Assembly: GCA_902470895.1 (NCBI GenBank) | Contig: CABRID010000028.1 | Coordinates: 1-21,545 of the forward strand | Source: an uncultured Collinsella sp. | GTDB taxonomy: Bacteria; Actinomycetota; Coriobacteriia; Coriobacteriales; Coriobacteriaceae | Reading direction: 5' to 3' | DNA: 21,545 nt | Shown here: positions 1 through 8,161 of the stretch, one piece after another | Layout: every line of letters begins with the position of its first letter | Numbering within the stretch: position 1 is the first letter of the stretch | Notes under the pieces: model-generated | Told to the model about the DNA's origin: nothing | Database searches by the model: none | What the model saw: the letters and a program-made list of their open reading frames with translations, nothing else | Program-made: the position numbers and the translations under genes

Positions 1-47
1 GAGATCAGCCTCGGTCTCGTGGGCTCGGAGATGTGTATAAGAGACAG
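1..47. other. Nextera i7 adapter, not genomic
   Basis: Positions 29-47 are the 19-bp Tn5 mosaic end AGATGTGTATAAGAGACAG. Positions 14-28 match the preceding part of the Illumina Nextera read-2 adapter. Positions 6-13 (CAGCCTCG) sit where an i7 index belongs, and GAGAT at 1-5 matches the end of P7. This is residual library adapter, so genomic sequence starts at 48. Confidence 0.98.
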
Positions 48-287
48 GGACTGTAGAGCAGCAAACTTAACCCGCCCCGGCCCCCGATGGGCCCAGACCG
101 GCGGGATAGACCGGTTCAGATGGGGCTTTGATGCATGGGTGGTCTGTTGTTGTGCAAATGGGTATCATATTGTGGTTATTGCATCGACTCTGTGATGCAT
201 GTTTGTACGTTCCCGACGGTCGGTTTGCCAGAAGCGCCCCGTCGGTTGTTTCAGACCCGTTTCGAAGAAAGGAAACAACACTAACCT
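48..287 (+). other. Non-coding leader upstream of rnj
   Basis: I find no gene in these 240 bases. They hold several inverted repeats. CCCGCC at 71-76 pairs with GGCGGG at 100-105 around an inner GGCCC/GGGCC pair (79-83 with 89-93). TGCATC at 180-185 pairs with GATGCA at 194-199. CCGACGG at 213-219 pairs with CCGTCGG at 239-245. The first structure could end an upstream transcript, but no T-run follows it. No convincing -35/-10 pair was found. A Shine-Dalgarno AAGAAAGGA lies at 265-273, 14 bases before the rnj start. Confidence 0.5.
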
Positions 288-1958
288 ATGGCAGCTAAAA
301 AATCATCTCCCTTGAAGATCATTCCGCTCGGCGGCCTTGACGGCATCGGTAAGAACATGACGGTCTTCGAGTGCGGCGACGACATGGTGCTCGTCGACGC
401 TGGTCTCATGTTCCCGGATGACTCCCAGCCCGGTATCGACCTGGTGCTTCCCGACTACACCTATGTTTTGGAGAACGAGGAAAAGCTCCGCGGTATCGTC
501 GTCACCCACGGCCACGAGGACCACACCGGTTCGCTTCCGTATCTGCTGCAGGACCTCAACAATAAGGTGCCCATCTTCTCGAGCAAGCTGACGCTTGGCT
601 TTATCGAGGGCAAGCTTTCTGAGTTCCGCATCCGCGCGCCCAAGTTCCGCGAGGTTAAGGGCGGCAGCCATGTCAACCTCGGCGGCATCTCGCTCGACTT
701 CTTCTCGATGACGCACTCCATCCCCGGCGCTCTGGGCGTGTTCATCCGCACCAATCAGGGCACCGTTATGCACACCGGCGACTTTAAGCTCGACCAGACG
801 CCCATCGACGGCGTCACGCCCGACTACGCCGCTATCAGCCGCTTTGCCAAGCAGGGCATCGACCTGCTGCTTTCCGACTCCACCAATGCCACGGTTCCCG
901 GCTTTACCAAGTCCGAGGCCGAGGTTGGCCCCAATCTGCTGCACGCCATCAAGAACGCCCCGGGTCGCGTGTTCGTCGCGTCGTTCTCGAGCCATATCCA
1001 TCGCCTGCAGCAGATCTGCGATGCCGCCCGCAAGTGCGGCCGTAAGGTCGTTGTGACCGGTCGCTCCATGCTCACCAACACCCGCGTGGCGCGTGAGCTG
1101 GGCTACCTCAACATCGACGATGCCGATATCATCGATGCCTTCGATATCGATAACCTGCCTGACGACAAGATCGTCGTCATGTGCACCGGTTCGCAGGGCG
1201 AGCCGCTGTCGGCCCTGTCCCGCATGGCCAACGGAGAGCACAAGACGCTCTCCATCCACGAGGGCGATACCGTTATCCTCTCGGCAACGCCGGTCCCCGG
1301 TAACGAGAAAGCCGTCCAGCAGGTCGTCAACAGCCTGGCCAAGCTCGGTTGCGACGTGTGGGATAAGAACCGAGCTCTTGTCCACGTCTCGGGCCACGGT
1401 AGCCAGGAGGAGCTCAAGCTCCTGATGGCCATGGCCAAGCCCACGTACTTTATGCCGGTTCACGGTGAAGCCGTGCATCTGCGCGCCCATGCCCAGCTGG
1501 CTCGCAAGATGGGCATCAAGGACGATCATATCTTTATCCTCGATAACGGCGACACGCTCGAGATGCGCGGCGGTATCGTTAAACGCGGTACGCCCGTCGA
1601 GTCCGGCGTCGTCTACGTCGACGGCCTGCGTATCGGCGATACAGACCCCATCGTCCTGCGCGATCGTCAGAAGCTCGCCAACGACGGTATGGTTACCGCT
1701 GTTGCCATCGTCTCGCTCAAGCACAAGAAGATCGAGGCCATCGAGTTCTCGGGCCGCGGCGTCTCGTTTGCCATCGATGACCAGTTCTCCGAGGATGCCT
1801 CCGCGTCCATCATGAAGACGATCGAGAAGGGCAAGTTCAGCTTTACGAGCAGCGGTTCCGATGCCATTCGCAAGGCCGTGCGCGATTCGCTCTCTAACTT
1901 TATCTGGAGCCGTACGCGCACCCGCCCGATGATCATCCCGGTCGTCATGGAGGTTTAG
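288..1958 (+). CDS. rnj: Ribonuclease J (metallo-beta-lactamase/beta-CASP RNase)
   Basis: RNase J is a cytoplasmic RNase with endonuclease and 5'-3' exonuclease activity in mRNA decay and rRNA/tRNA 5' maturation. The 556-aa protein has the usual family length. The zinc-binding motif HGHEDH is at residues 74-79, a further histidine is at H143 in the THSIPGA motif, and HTGDFKLD is at 162-169. The beta-CASP part is visible as CTGSQGEP and later SGHGSQEELK followed by PVHGE. A C-terminal domain typical of RNase J follows. The ATG is preceded by an AAGAAAGGA Shine-Dalgarno with a slightly long spacer. The stop codon is one base before the ftsK start, so the two are probably co-transcribed. The window also encodes RNase Y, so this organism has both main Gram-positive mRNA decay nucleases. 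Confidence 0.97.
   Translation: MAAKKSSPLKIIPLGGLDGIGKNMTVFECGDDMVLVDAGLMFPDDSQPGIDLVLPDYTYVLENEEKLRGIVVTHGHEDHTGSLPYLLQDLNNKVPIFSSKLTLGFIEGKLSEFRIRAPKFREVKGGSHVNLGGISLDFFSMTHSIPGALGVFIRTNQGTVMHTGDFKLDQTPIDGVTPDYAAISRFAKQGIDLLLSDSTNATVPGFTKSEAEVGPNLLHAIKNAPGRVFVASFSSHIHRLQQICDAARKCGRKVVVTGRSMLTNTRVARELGYLNIDDADIIDAFDIDNLPDDKIVVMCTGSQGEPLSALSRMANGEHKTLSIHEGDTVILSATPVPGNEKAVQQVVNSLAKLGCDVWDKNRALVHVSGHGSQEELKLLMAMAKPTYFMPVHGEAVHLRAHAQLARKMGIKDDHIFILDNGDTLEMRGGIVKRGTPVESGVVYVDGLRIGDTDPIVLRDRQKLANDGMVTAVAIVSLKHKKIEAIEFSGRGVSFAIDDQFSEDASASIMKTIEKGKFSFTSSGSDAIRKAVRDSLSNFIWSRTRTRPMIIPVVMEV
1949..1953 (+). promoter_or_regulatory. Shine-Dalgarno that fixes the ftsK TTG start
   Basis: GGAGG lies inside the last codons of rnj, 6 bases before the TTG at 1960. 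This spacing supports TTG as the genuine ftsK start and suggests translational coupling to rnj. Confidence 0.75.
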
Positions 1959-1959
1959 T

Positions 1960-4740
1960 TTGGCGCGCGGATCTGCACAAAACGCCAAAGGCAATAAGGC
2001 CAACAACCAACCGGCATCTGCTAAGGGTGCCGGTTCCCATCTGCGTGCCAATAAGGGCCACGAGTCCGAGTTCGATGATTTCGAGCCCTTGGTCGAGCCC
2101 TCGGCCAACCGCGATATCGCCGGCGTGGTCATTGCCGTTTTGGCGATTGCGTCCTTTATTGCCGTGATTTCGCCGGCGACTGCGCCCGTTACGGCTGCGG
2201 TTGCCGGTTTCTACCACTTGGGCTTTGGTCTGGGCGCCTACGTGCTGCCGATCGTCATTTTGCTGTTTGCCGCCACGCTCTTTTTAGGCGAGGACTCGCC
2301 GCTCAACGCGCGCTCTGTTGCGGGCGGCGCCGTGGTCTTTATCGCCGTCGTCTCCATTCTTTCGTTGATGGTGCCAGGTACGAGCGACTCGTGCGACCTT
2401 ATGTTCACGCCGCAAAATCTGTCCGCCTCGGGTGGCTACATCGGTGCGTTTATTGCGAGTGCGCTGCAAAATGCCCTGGGTAAGCCTATCGCGATGGTAG
2501 TCCTGCTGGGCCTTGTCGTCGTGGGCTTGGTCATCATTGGCTTTTCGGTGGGCGGCGTTTTGCGCTCTGCCCGCGACCGTGCGGCAGATTTTGCCGAGCG
2601 CCGTCGTGCCGACGTCAACGCGAGTCCGTGGGGTGACGATGAGGCCCTGTCGGTGCCTGGTGTCGCCCGTCCGCATCTGAGCATTCTTCGTCAAAAGGGC
2701 TCCGATGCGGCCGTGACTACGGTTATGGGTAGCGAAGTCGATCCGATTCTGGACGATGAGGACGTGGACGAAGATCCGTTTGTCGACGTGTCTGAGGCCG
2801 TTGAGGCCGAGCGGGCCAAGACAACGCTGTTGCTGCGCCGCCATGCCAAGAAGGGCAAGGCTGCGCCCAAACTCAATACGAGTGAGCCCGACCCGTCTTG
2901 GTCCGAGAGCGAGATTGAGCTCACCGAGGGTGATGACGAGGACGACGAGGCTCCGATTGAGACCGCAAAGACAACTTTGCTGCCGCGTCGCCATGCAAAG
3001 CGCGACCAGGTAACCGGTCAGCTTTCGATGGAAGACGACCCCGATAAGATCGACGAGTCCGAGCCGCCGTTTGCCGTGAATCCTGTCTCGGCAGCACCTC
3101 AGATCCCCGACTTCTTGAAGCATCCCAAGGTTGCCGATGCGCCTGCCTTGAGTGCTGTCGAATCGGCTGCGGCCAGCGATGGGGGAACGGACGGCGGCGC
3201 CGCAGATAACGAGGGCGAAGAAGAGGACGGCCTCAAACTTCCGCCACTTGAGATTCTGCATGCCAACCCGCAGTCGGCTTCCGCTGCGTCTTCGGACAAG
3301 GAGCTGGAGCAAACTGCCGAGTCGCTGCAGTCGACCCTGCTTGAGTTTGGCCGCAGCGCCCGCGTGGTCGGCTGGATCGCCGGCCCCACGGTGACGACCT
3401 TTAAGCTGCAACCTGGCGAGGGCGAGCGCGTGAGCAAGATTTCGAGCCTCGAGGACGATATCGCGCTTTCGCTCGCAGCTCAGTCGGTTCGTATCTTTGC
3501 CCCGATCCCCGGCACGTCGCTCGTGGGTATCGAGATCCCCAATCGCAAGCGCCAGAACGTCAACCTGGGCGACGTGCTGCCCTATGTGAAGGGCGGTCCG
3601 CTCGAGCTGGCCATCGGTCGCGATGCCGAGGGTACGCCGGTCGTCGCCGACCTCGCCAAGATGCCCCACCTGCTGATCGCCGGTACCACGGGTTCCGGTA
3701 AGTCGGTCATGATCAACTCCATCATCACGACCTTGCTCATGCGCGCCCTTCCCGAGGACGTTCGCCTGATCATGGTCGACCCCAAGCGCGTCGAGCTTGC
3801 GGGCTATAACGGTCTGCCGCATCTTTACGTGCCTGTAGTGACCGAGCCCAAGCAGGCCGCGAGCGCTCTGCAATGGGCCGTGTCCGAGATGGAGCGTCGC
3901 CTGAAGGTCTTCGAGCGTCTCAACGTGCGTAAGATCTCGACCTACAACGAAAAGCAGGCCGCCGGCGAGTTTGAGCATTACGATAACCCGCCGCAAAAGA
4001 TGCCCTACCTGGTCATCATCATCGACGAGCTCTCGGACCTGATGATGGTCGCCGGTAAGGATGTCGAGGCCTCGATCGTGCGTATTGCTCAGCTGGGCCG
4101 TGCCGCCGGTATCCACCTTATCGTGGCCACGCAGCGCCCCAGTTCCAACGTAGTGACGGGCCTTATCAAGGCCAACATCACCAACCGCATCGCCTTTAAT
4201 GTCGCCACGGGCATCGACTCGCGCGTCATCATCGACCAGATGGGTGCCGAAAAGCTCACCGGTTTGGGCGACATGCTGTTCTCCAAGGTCGACTGGGGCA
4301 AGCCTCGCCGTATCCAGGGCTGCTTTGTCTCGGACGACGAAATCAACGAGATTGTCGAGTTCGTCAAGTCGCAGAGCGAGCCCGACTACCACGAGGAGAT
4401 TCTGTCTGCCGTGGCGCCCGCTTCCATGTCCATGGCGGGTGGCGGCGGCATTGTCCGCACCGGAGTCGCCGAGCCGCAAGACGATGATCCGCTCATTTGG
4501 GAAGCCGCCCATATTGTGGTGGAATCGCAGCTTGGCTCCACATCTGGCCTGCAACGTCGTCTGAAGGTTGGCTATGCGCGTGCCGGGCGTATTATGGACA
4601 TGCTGGAAGAAAAGGGTGTCGTCGGCCCGCCCGACGGTTCCAAGCCGCGCGAGGTCCTGTTGGACGAGGAGGGGCTTGCCGCGCTGGAATCTGTCGACGC
4701 CGAGATGGCACGTGAAGATCGTGAGTTTGGAGGATTCTGA
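1960..4740 (+). CDS. ftsK: DNA translocase FtsK/SpoIIIE
   Basis: FtsK is a septum-located ATP-driven DNA pump that clears and resolves chromosomes at division. The 926-aa protein starts at a TTG with a well-placed GGAGG. The N-terminus has about four to five membrane segments (roughly residues 53-70, 92-109, 119-138 and 158-198). A long acidic, probably disordered linker (about 205-450) contains a duplicated 12-residue motif. The motor domain has Walker A GTTGSGKS at 575-582 and Walker B VIIID at 685-689, followed by E690. The C-terminal winged-helix gamma domain spans about 841-908 and normally reads chromosome polarity sequences. All key residues are present and nothing appears truncated. 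The gene lies one base after rnj and overlaps the next gene by one base, which fits an operon. Confidence 0.97.
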   Translation: MARGSAQNAKGNKANNQPASAKGAGSHLRANKGHESEFDDFEPLVEPSANRDIAGVVIAVLAIASFIAVISPATAPVTAAVAGFYHLGFGLGAYVLPIVILLFAATLFLGEDSPLNARSVAGGAVVFIAVVSILSLMVPGTSDSCDLMFTPQNLSASGGYIGAFIASALQNALGKPIAMVVLLGLVVVGLVIIGFSVGGVLRSARDRAADFAERRRADVNASPWGDDEALSVPGVARPHLSILRQKGSDAAVTTVMGSEVDPILDDEDVDEDPFVDVSEAVEAERAKTTLLLRRHAKKGKAAPKLNTSEPDPSWSESEIELTEGDDEDDEAPIETAKTTLLPRRHAKRDQVTGQLSMEDDPDKIDESEPPFAVNPVSAAPQIPDFLKHPKVADAPALSAVESAAASDGGTDGGAADNEGEEEDGLKLPPLEILHANPQSASAASSDKELEQTAESLQSTLLEFGRSARVVGWIAGPTVTTFKLQPGEGERVSKISSLEDDIALSLAAQSVRIFAPIPGTSLVGIEIPNRKRQNVNLGDVLPYVKGGPLELAIGRDAEGTPVVADLAKMPHLLIAGTTGSGKSVMINSIITTLLMRALPEDVRLIMVDPKRVELAGYNGLPHLYVPVVTEPKQAASALQWAVSEMERRLKVFERLNVRKISTYNEKQAAGEFEHYDNPPQKMPYLVIIIDELSDLMMVAGKDVEASIVRIAQLGRAAGIHLIVATQRPSSNVVTGLIKANITNRIAFNVATGIDSRVIIDQMGAEKLTGLGDMLFSKVDWGKPRRIQGCFVSDDEINEIVEFVKSQSEPDYHEEILSAVAPASMSMAGGGGIVRTGVAEPQDDDPLIWEAAHIVVESQLGSTSGLQRRLKVGYARAGRIMDMLEEKGVVGPPDGSKPREVLLDEEGLAALESVDAEMAREDREFGGF
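2815..3000 (+). repeat. Duplicated 12-residue basic motif in the FtsK linker
   Basis: Codons 286-297 (2815-2850) read AKTTLLLRRHAK and codons 336-347 (2965-3000) read AKTTLLPRRHAK, exactly 50 codons apart. The two DNA copies differ at six synonymous positions but only one amino acid. This suggests the peptide, not the DNA, is being kept. The surrounding linker is strongly acidic, so these are two isolated basic patches. Confidence 0.85.
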
Positions 4741-6251
4741 TGGCTGCACGCTTTGGTGACATGCTGCTCGAGCAGCGTCGCCGAATGGGCCTTTCCATTC
4801 AGCAGGTCGCCAACACCATCAAAATCAGGCCGCAGATCATCGAGTTTTTCGAGACCGGTAACTTTGCTTCGATGCCGCCGCGCGGCTATGCGCAGGGCAT
4901 GATTTCGAGCTATGCTCGCTTTTTGGGCCTCAATCCGCGTGAGGTCGTCAATGCCTACTTTGACGACCTGATGGCATACGAACGCGAGACGTCGCAGCAG
5001 GGCGGTCGTTTTCAGGACGCCGCCGGCTACGTCAATTCGCGTTCCTCGGTCGATAACGGGCGCTTCCTGATGGTTCAGGGCGGTCGTTCGACCCGCTATG
5101 GACAGCGTCCTCAGCAGGCCGGTTATATTACTGAGACGGGTTCGGGCGAGGAGATTCGCTCACAGCGTGACCGGTTCCGCAGTACGCCGATGCCCGAGGA
5201 CCGTGCACTTCCCGCTGCCCGCGGCGTGGCGCGTGACCCTCGTGCCGGCTACGGCGACGGCGGCTATTCCGATCGCGGTCACCGTGGTGTCTCCACCGGA
5301 CGCTCTCGCGGTGGCTATGCGGATGCCGATGGCACGCAGGTGACGCCGCGTCTTCGCTTTCAATCACAGCCGTATGGCCAGCGCTCTTCGGCTCCGCGTT
5401 CGGGCCAACGTGGCTATCAAGGCCGCGGTGAACTTGCGCCCCGCTCGGGTCAGCGCAGCCTTCAGGGCCAGGGCGGCTATCGCGGCCGTTCCGATAGCAA
5501 TTGTGGTCGTATGCCTCAGGGAGGCGGCCGCAGCAGTTCCGGTCGTGGACGCGGCGGATCCCGTACTCCTCAAAACAACGGGCTCGATCCGCGTATCGTC
5601 TACGCCGGTATCGGTGCCGTGGCGTTGCTGCTGATCGTGCTCATCGTGGTGCTTCTGCGCGGCTGCGCATCTTCGGCGCCCGAGACCACGCCCGAGACGC
5701 CCACTGCTACCAAGACGACGACCAAGAAGTCTTCTAAGAAGACCGAAACGGTCGACGAGGACGAAGACACCGATGAGCCGACGGATGAGTCGACTGATTC
5801 GGACGCTACCAAGACGACGGCCAAGAAGGAAGAGAACGAGGTCACGAAGGTCAAAGTTTCCGTTGCCAAGGGAAAGACCGCGTGGATTGAGGTCAAGGTC
5901 GACGGCAAGTCGGTCTATGGCGCTCAGGCGACTGGCCCCTTTGAGCAGGAGTACACGCCCGAGTCCTCGATCGAGATCACCACGTCCAAGCCTTCCGATG
6001 TTACCGTTACCAAGAACGGTGAAAAGGTCCGTTACGATACCAAGACCTCGGGCGTGGCTCGTGTGACGATCACCGTTCCTAAGAAGGAGACGACTGATTC
6101 CGAGAATGGTGAAAGTTCTGATGGCACCGACACCACCGATGGTACCGATACCACCGACGGCACCGATGCCCAGTCCGCGGATGGCGCCGATACCGCAACT
6201 GACGGTCAGACGCCCACCGATTCTACCGACTATTCGTACGATAGCTACTAA
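4740..6251 (+). CDS. RodZ-like helix-turn-helix membrane protein
   Basis: The N-terminal ~80 residues form an Xre-type helix-turn-helix of the HTH_25/RodZ class (FGDMLLEQRRRMGLSIQQVA onward). RodZ links MreB to the cell-wall machinery in rods, and actinobacterial homologues commonly follow ftsK. A long low-complexity Arg/Gly/Gln/Ser segment (about 100-275) comes next, then one membrane helix at about 286-306. A Thr/Lys/Asp-rich outer linker leads to a DUF4115-like beta domain at about 368-446, and the protein ends in an Asp/Thr-rich tail. The ATG at 4740 overlaps the ftsK stop by one base and has GGAGGA at 4729-4734, so the start is firm. The RGG-like cytoplasmic segment is unusual for RodZ and may bind nucleic acid; that is inference. 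Whether it truly acts with MreB here is unknown. Confidence 0.85.
   Translation: MAARFGDMLLEQRRRMGLSIQQVANTIKIRPQIIEFFETGNFASMPPRGYAQGMISSYARFLGLNPREVVNAYFDDLMAYERETSQQGGRFQDAAGYVNSRSSVDNGRFLMVQGGRSTRYGQRPQQAGYITETGSGEEIRSQRDRFRSTPMPEDRALPAARGVARDPRAGYGDGGYSDRGHRGVSTGRSRGGYADADGTQVTPRLRFQSQPYGQRSSAPRSGQRGYQGRGELAPRSGQRSLQGQGGYRGRSDSNCGRMPQGGGRSSSGRGRGGSRTPQNNGLDPRIVYAGIGAVALLLIVLIVVLLRGCASSAPETTPETPTATKTTTKKSSKKTETVDEDEDTDEPTDESTDSDATKTTAKKEENEVTKVKVSVAKGKTAWIEVKVDGKSVYGAQATGPFEQEYTPESSIEITTSKPSDVTVTKNGEKVRYDTKTSGVARVTITVPKKETTDSENGESSDGTDTTDGTDTTDGTDAQSADGADTATDGQTPTDSTDYSYDSY
5391..5480 (+). repeat. Tandem 15-codon repeat in the RodZ-like protein
   Basis: Two adjacent 45-base units (5391-5435 and 5436-5480) encode APRSGQRGYQGRGEL and APRSGQRSLQGQGGY, residues 218-247. 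They sit in the Arg/Gly-rich cytoplasmic segment and probably arose by local duplication. Confidence 0.8.
6120..6170 (+). repeat. 18-bp minisatellite encoding DGTDTT
   Basis: Two full 18-base units (6120-6137, 6138-6155) and a partial third (6156-6170) encode DGTDTT, DGTDTT and DGTDA in the acidic C-terminal tail of the RodZ-like protein. The copy number could vary between strains. Confidence 0.8.
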
Positions 6252-6277
6252 GCCGCTCGTACGCGAAAGGAAACAGC

Positions 6278-6775
6278 ATGGCTAAAGATTCCAGCTTCGA
6301 CGTCGTGTCCGAGGTCAACATGCAAGAGGTCGACAACGCCTTTCAGCAGACCACGCGCGAGATTTCCCAGCGCTATGACCTTAAGGATTCCGGCGCCACG
6401 ATCGAGCTTTCGAAGGGCGACAAGCTCTTTACGATCAACGCCCCGGCCGACTTTGTCTCCAAGCAGATTGTCGACGTGCTGAGCTCCAAGCTCATCAAGC
6501 GCGGCATCGACCTCAAGGCTGTCTCGTGGGATGCTCCGCAGGCGGCATCGGGTGGCACCGTGCGCGTGCTCGGCCATATCGTCGAGGGTATCGACCAGGC
6601 GACCGCCAAGAAGATCAACAAGGACATCAAGGATCAAAAGCTCAAGGTCAAGGTGACCATCGAGGCCGACAAGCTGCGTGTTTCCTCTGCTTCGAAGGAC
6701 GCGTTGCAGACCGTGATCCAGTTCCTGCGCGACCAGGACTACGGCCAGCCGCTGCAGTTCACCAACTACCGCTAA
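6278..6775 (+). CDS. yajQ: YajQ-family nucleotide-binding protein (DUF520)
   Basis: The 165-aa product matches the YajQ family along its whole length. It starts with the typical SSFDVVSEVNMQEVDNAF block and ends with the QFTNYR C-terminus. In Xanthomonas and Pseudomonas, family members bind cyclic di-GMP and modulate transcription; other work reports nucleic-acid binding. No ligand can be assigned here from sequence. An AAAGGA Shine-Dalgarno at 6266-6271 supports the ATG. The gene follows the RodZ-like gene by 26 bases and precedes rimO by 27 bases with no terminator between, so it is probably part of the same transcript. Confidence 0.93.
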   Translation: MAKDSSFDVVSEVNMQEVDNAFQQTTREISQRYDLKDSGATIELSKGDKLFTINAPADFVSKQIVDVLSSKLIKRGIDLKAVSWDAPQAASGGTVRVLGHIVEGIDQATAKKINKDIKDQKLKVKVTIEADKLRVSSASKDALQTVIQFLRDQDYGQPLQFTNYR

Positions 6776-6802
6776 TATCAATCGAAAGGACTGCTCTCCA
6801 AC

Positions 6803-8152
6803 ATGGATACACCGTTGGGCTCCGTGCTCTACATCACCCTCGGGTGCGCTAAGAACGAGGTTGACACCGACCGCATGCGTTCTCTTTTGACCGCCGCGGG
6901 CTACGAGGAGGCATTCGACCCGCAGGATGCCGATATCGCCCTCGTCAATACTTGCTCGTTCCTCGCCTCCGCAACGTCCGAGAGCATCGAGACCACGCTC
7001 GAGCTCGCCAACGAGGTTCAGGACGGCGTTCGTTCTTGCCCCATCGTCATGTGCGGCTGCGTGCCGTCGCGCTATGGCGATGACCTGCCTGACGAGCTGC
7101 CCGAGGTCGCTGCCTTTGTGAAGGCCGACGAGGAAGATGGCATCGTGGCGGTCATCGATGGCGTGCTGGGTGTCGAGCGTGAGATTGCAGCCTATATCCC
7201 GCAGGTCAAACGTACCGTCGAGGGTGCTGTCGCCTACGTCAAGATTTCCGATGGCTGCAACCGCTTCTGCAGCTTCTGCATGATCCCCTATATTCGCGGT
7301 CGCTATCATTCGCGCAATGCCGAGAGCATTATCTCCGAGGTACGCGACCTGGTTGCCGGCGGTGTGCGCGAGATCGTGCTGATCGGCCAGGACACGGGCA
7401 TCTGGGGTACCGACTTTGCCGACGAGGACGTCGCCGATGGCTCGCCGCGCAATCTGGCGCAGCTGCTGCGTGTCGTCGCCGAGGCCGTGCGCCCGCACAA
7501 CGTCTGGGTCCGCGTGCTCTATCTGCAGCCTGAGGGCATGACTGACGAACTCATCGAGACGATTCGCGATACGCCCGAGGTGCTGCCCTATATCGATATC
7601 CCCGTGCAGCACTGCGACGCGCGCATTCTCAAGGCTATGCGTCGCTCCGGTTCGCGCCAGGAGCTCGAGGATCTGTTCCGCGACCTTCGCGAGCGCATCC
7701 CCGGCATCGTGATCCGTTCCACGGCCATGGTTGGCTTCCCGACCGAGACCGACGACGAGTTCCGCGACCTTATCGACTTTATGGACACCGTCGGCTTCGA
7801 TTACACGAGCGTCTTTGCATACTCGCAGGAGGAGGGCAGCCTGGCCGCTAAGATGGAGGGTCAGGTCGACGAAGAGGTCAAGCTCGAGCGCGCCCAGGAG
7901 GCCATGGACCTGGCCGAGTCGCTCGGCTTTGCCTCCACCGCCGCCCATGTGGGCGAGCGCGCCCAGGTGATCGTCGACGGTATCGAAGAGACCGAGGACG
8001 GCGCCGAGCTGATCGGCCATGCCTGGTTCCAGGCGCCCGATTCCGATGGAGCGGTGCATCTGGACGCCAGCGAGGCGTCCGTGGGCGATATTCTGACCGT
8101 GGAGTTTACCGATAGCTTCTGCTATGAGCTTATCGGTCATGTTGTGGAGTAG
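6803..8152 (+). CDS. rimO: Ribosomal protein S12 methylthiotransferase RimO
   Basis: RimO is a radical-SAM enzyme with two iron-sulfur clusters. It methylthiolates a conserved aspartate of ribosomal protein S12. The 449-aa protein has the N-terminal UPF0004 cysteines (C15 in LGCAKN, C51 in NTCSF, C86 in GCVPSR). The radical-SAM CxxxCxxC is at C152, C156 and C159 (SDGCNRFCSFC), followed by the typical MIPYIRGR. A C-terminal TRAM domain occupies about 385-447. LGCAKNEVD and the IPYIRGRYHSR stretch fit RimO better than MiaB, which is present separately at 14786-16156. An AAAGGA Shine-Dalgarno lies at 6785-6790. pgsA follows after 9 bases. Confidence 0.95.
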   Translation: MDTPLGSVLYITLGCAKNEVDTDRMRSLLTAAGYEEAFDPQDADIALVNTCSFLASATSESIETTLELANEVQDGVRSCPIVMCGCVPSRYGDDLPDELPEVAAFVKADEEDGIVAVIDGVLGVEREIAAYIPQVKRTVEGAVAYVKISDGCNRFCSFCMIPYIRGRYHSRNAESIISEVRDLVAGGVREIVLIGQDTGIWGTDFADEDVADGSPRNLAQLLRVVAEAVRPHNVWVRVLYLQPEGMTDELIETIRDTPEVLPYIDIPVQHCDARILKAMRRSGSRQELEDLFRDLRERIPGIVIRSTAMVGFPTETDDEFRDLIDFMDTVGFDYTSVFAYSQEEGSLAAKMEGQVDEEVKLERAQEAMDLAESLGFASTAAHVGERAQVIVDGIEETEDGAELIGHAWFQAPDSDGAVHLDASEASVGDILTVEFTDSFCYELIGHVVE

Positions 8153-8161
8153 GAGAGCGTC

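Noticed and set aside
127..168. rnj promoter with TATCAT (163-168) as -10
   Set aside because: No acceptable -35 lies at 16-18 bp upstream, so the match is not better than chance.
303..2132. Long open frame (609 codons) antisense to rnj
   Set aside because: It is a shadow caused by GC-rich third positions of rnj. Its translation is low-complexity Asp/Leu/Gly/His/Arg-rich and matches no family.
2284..4749. Long open frame (821 codons) antisense to ftsK
   Set aside because: Same shadow effect; ftsK is complete with all motifs on the other strand.
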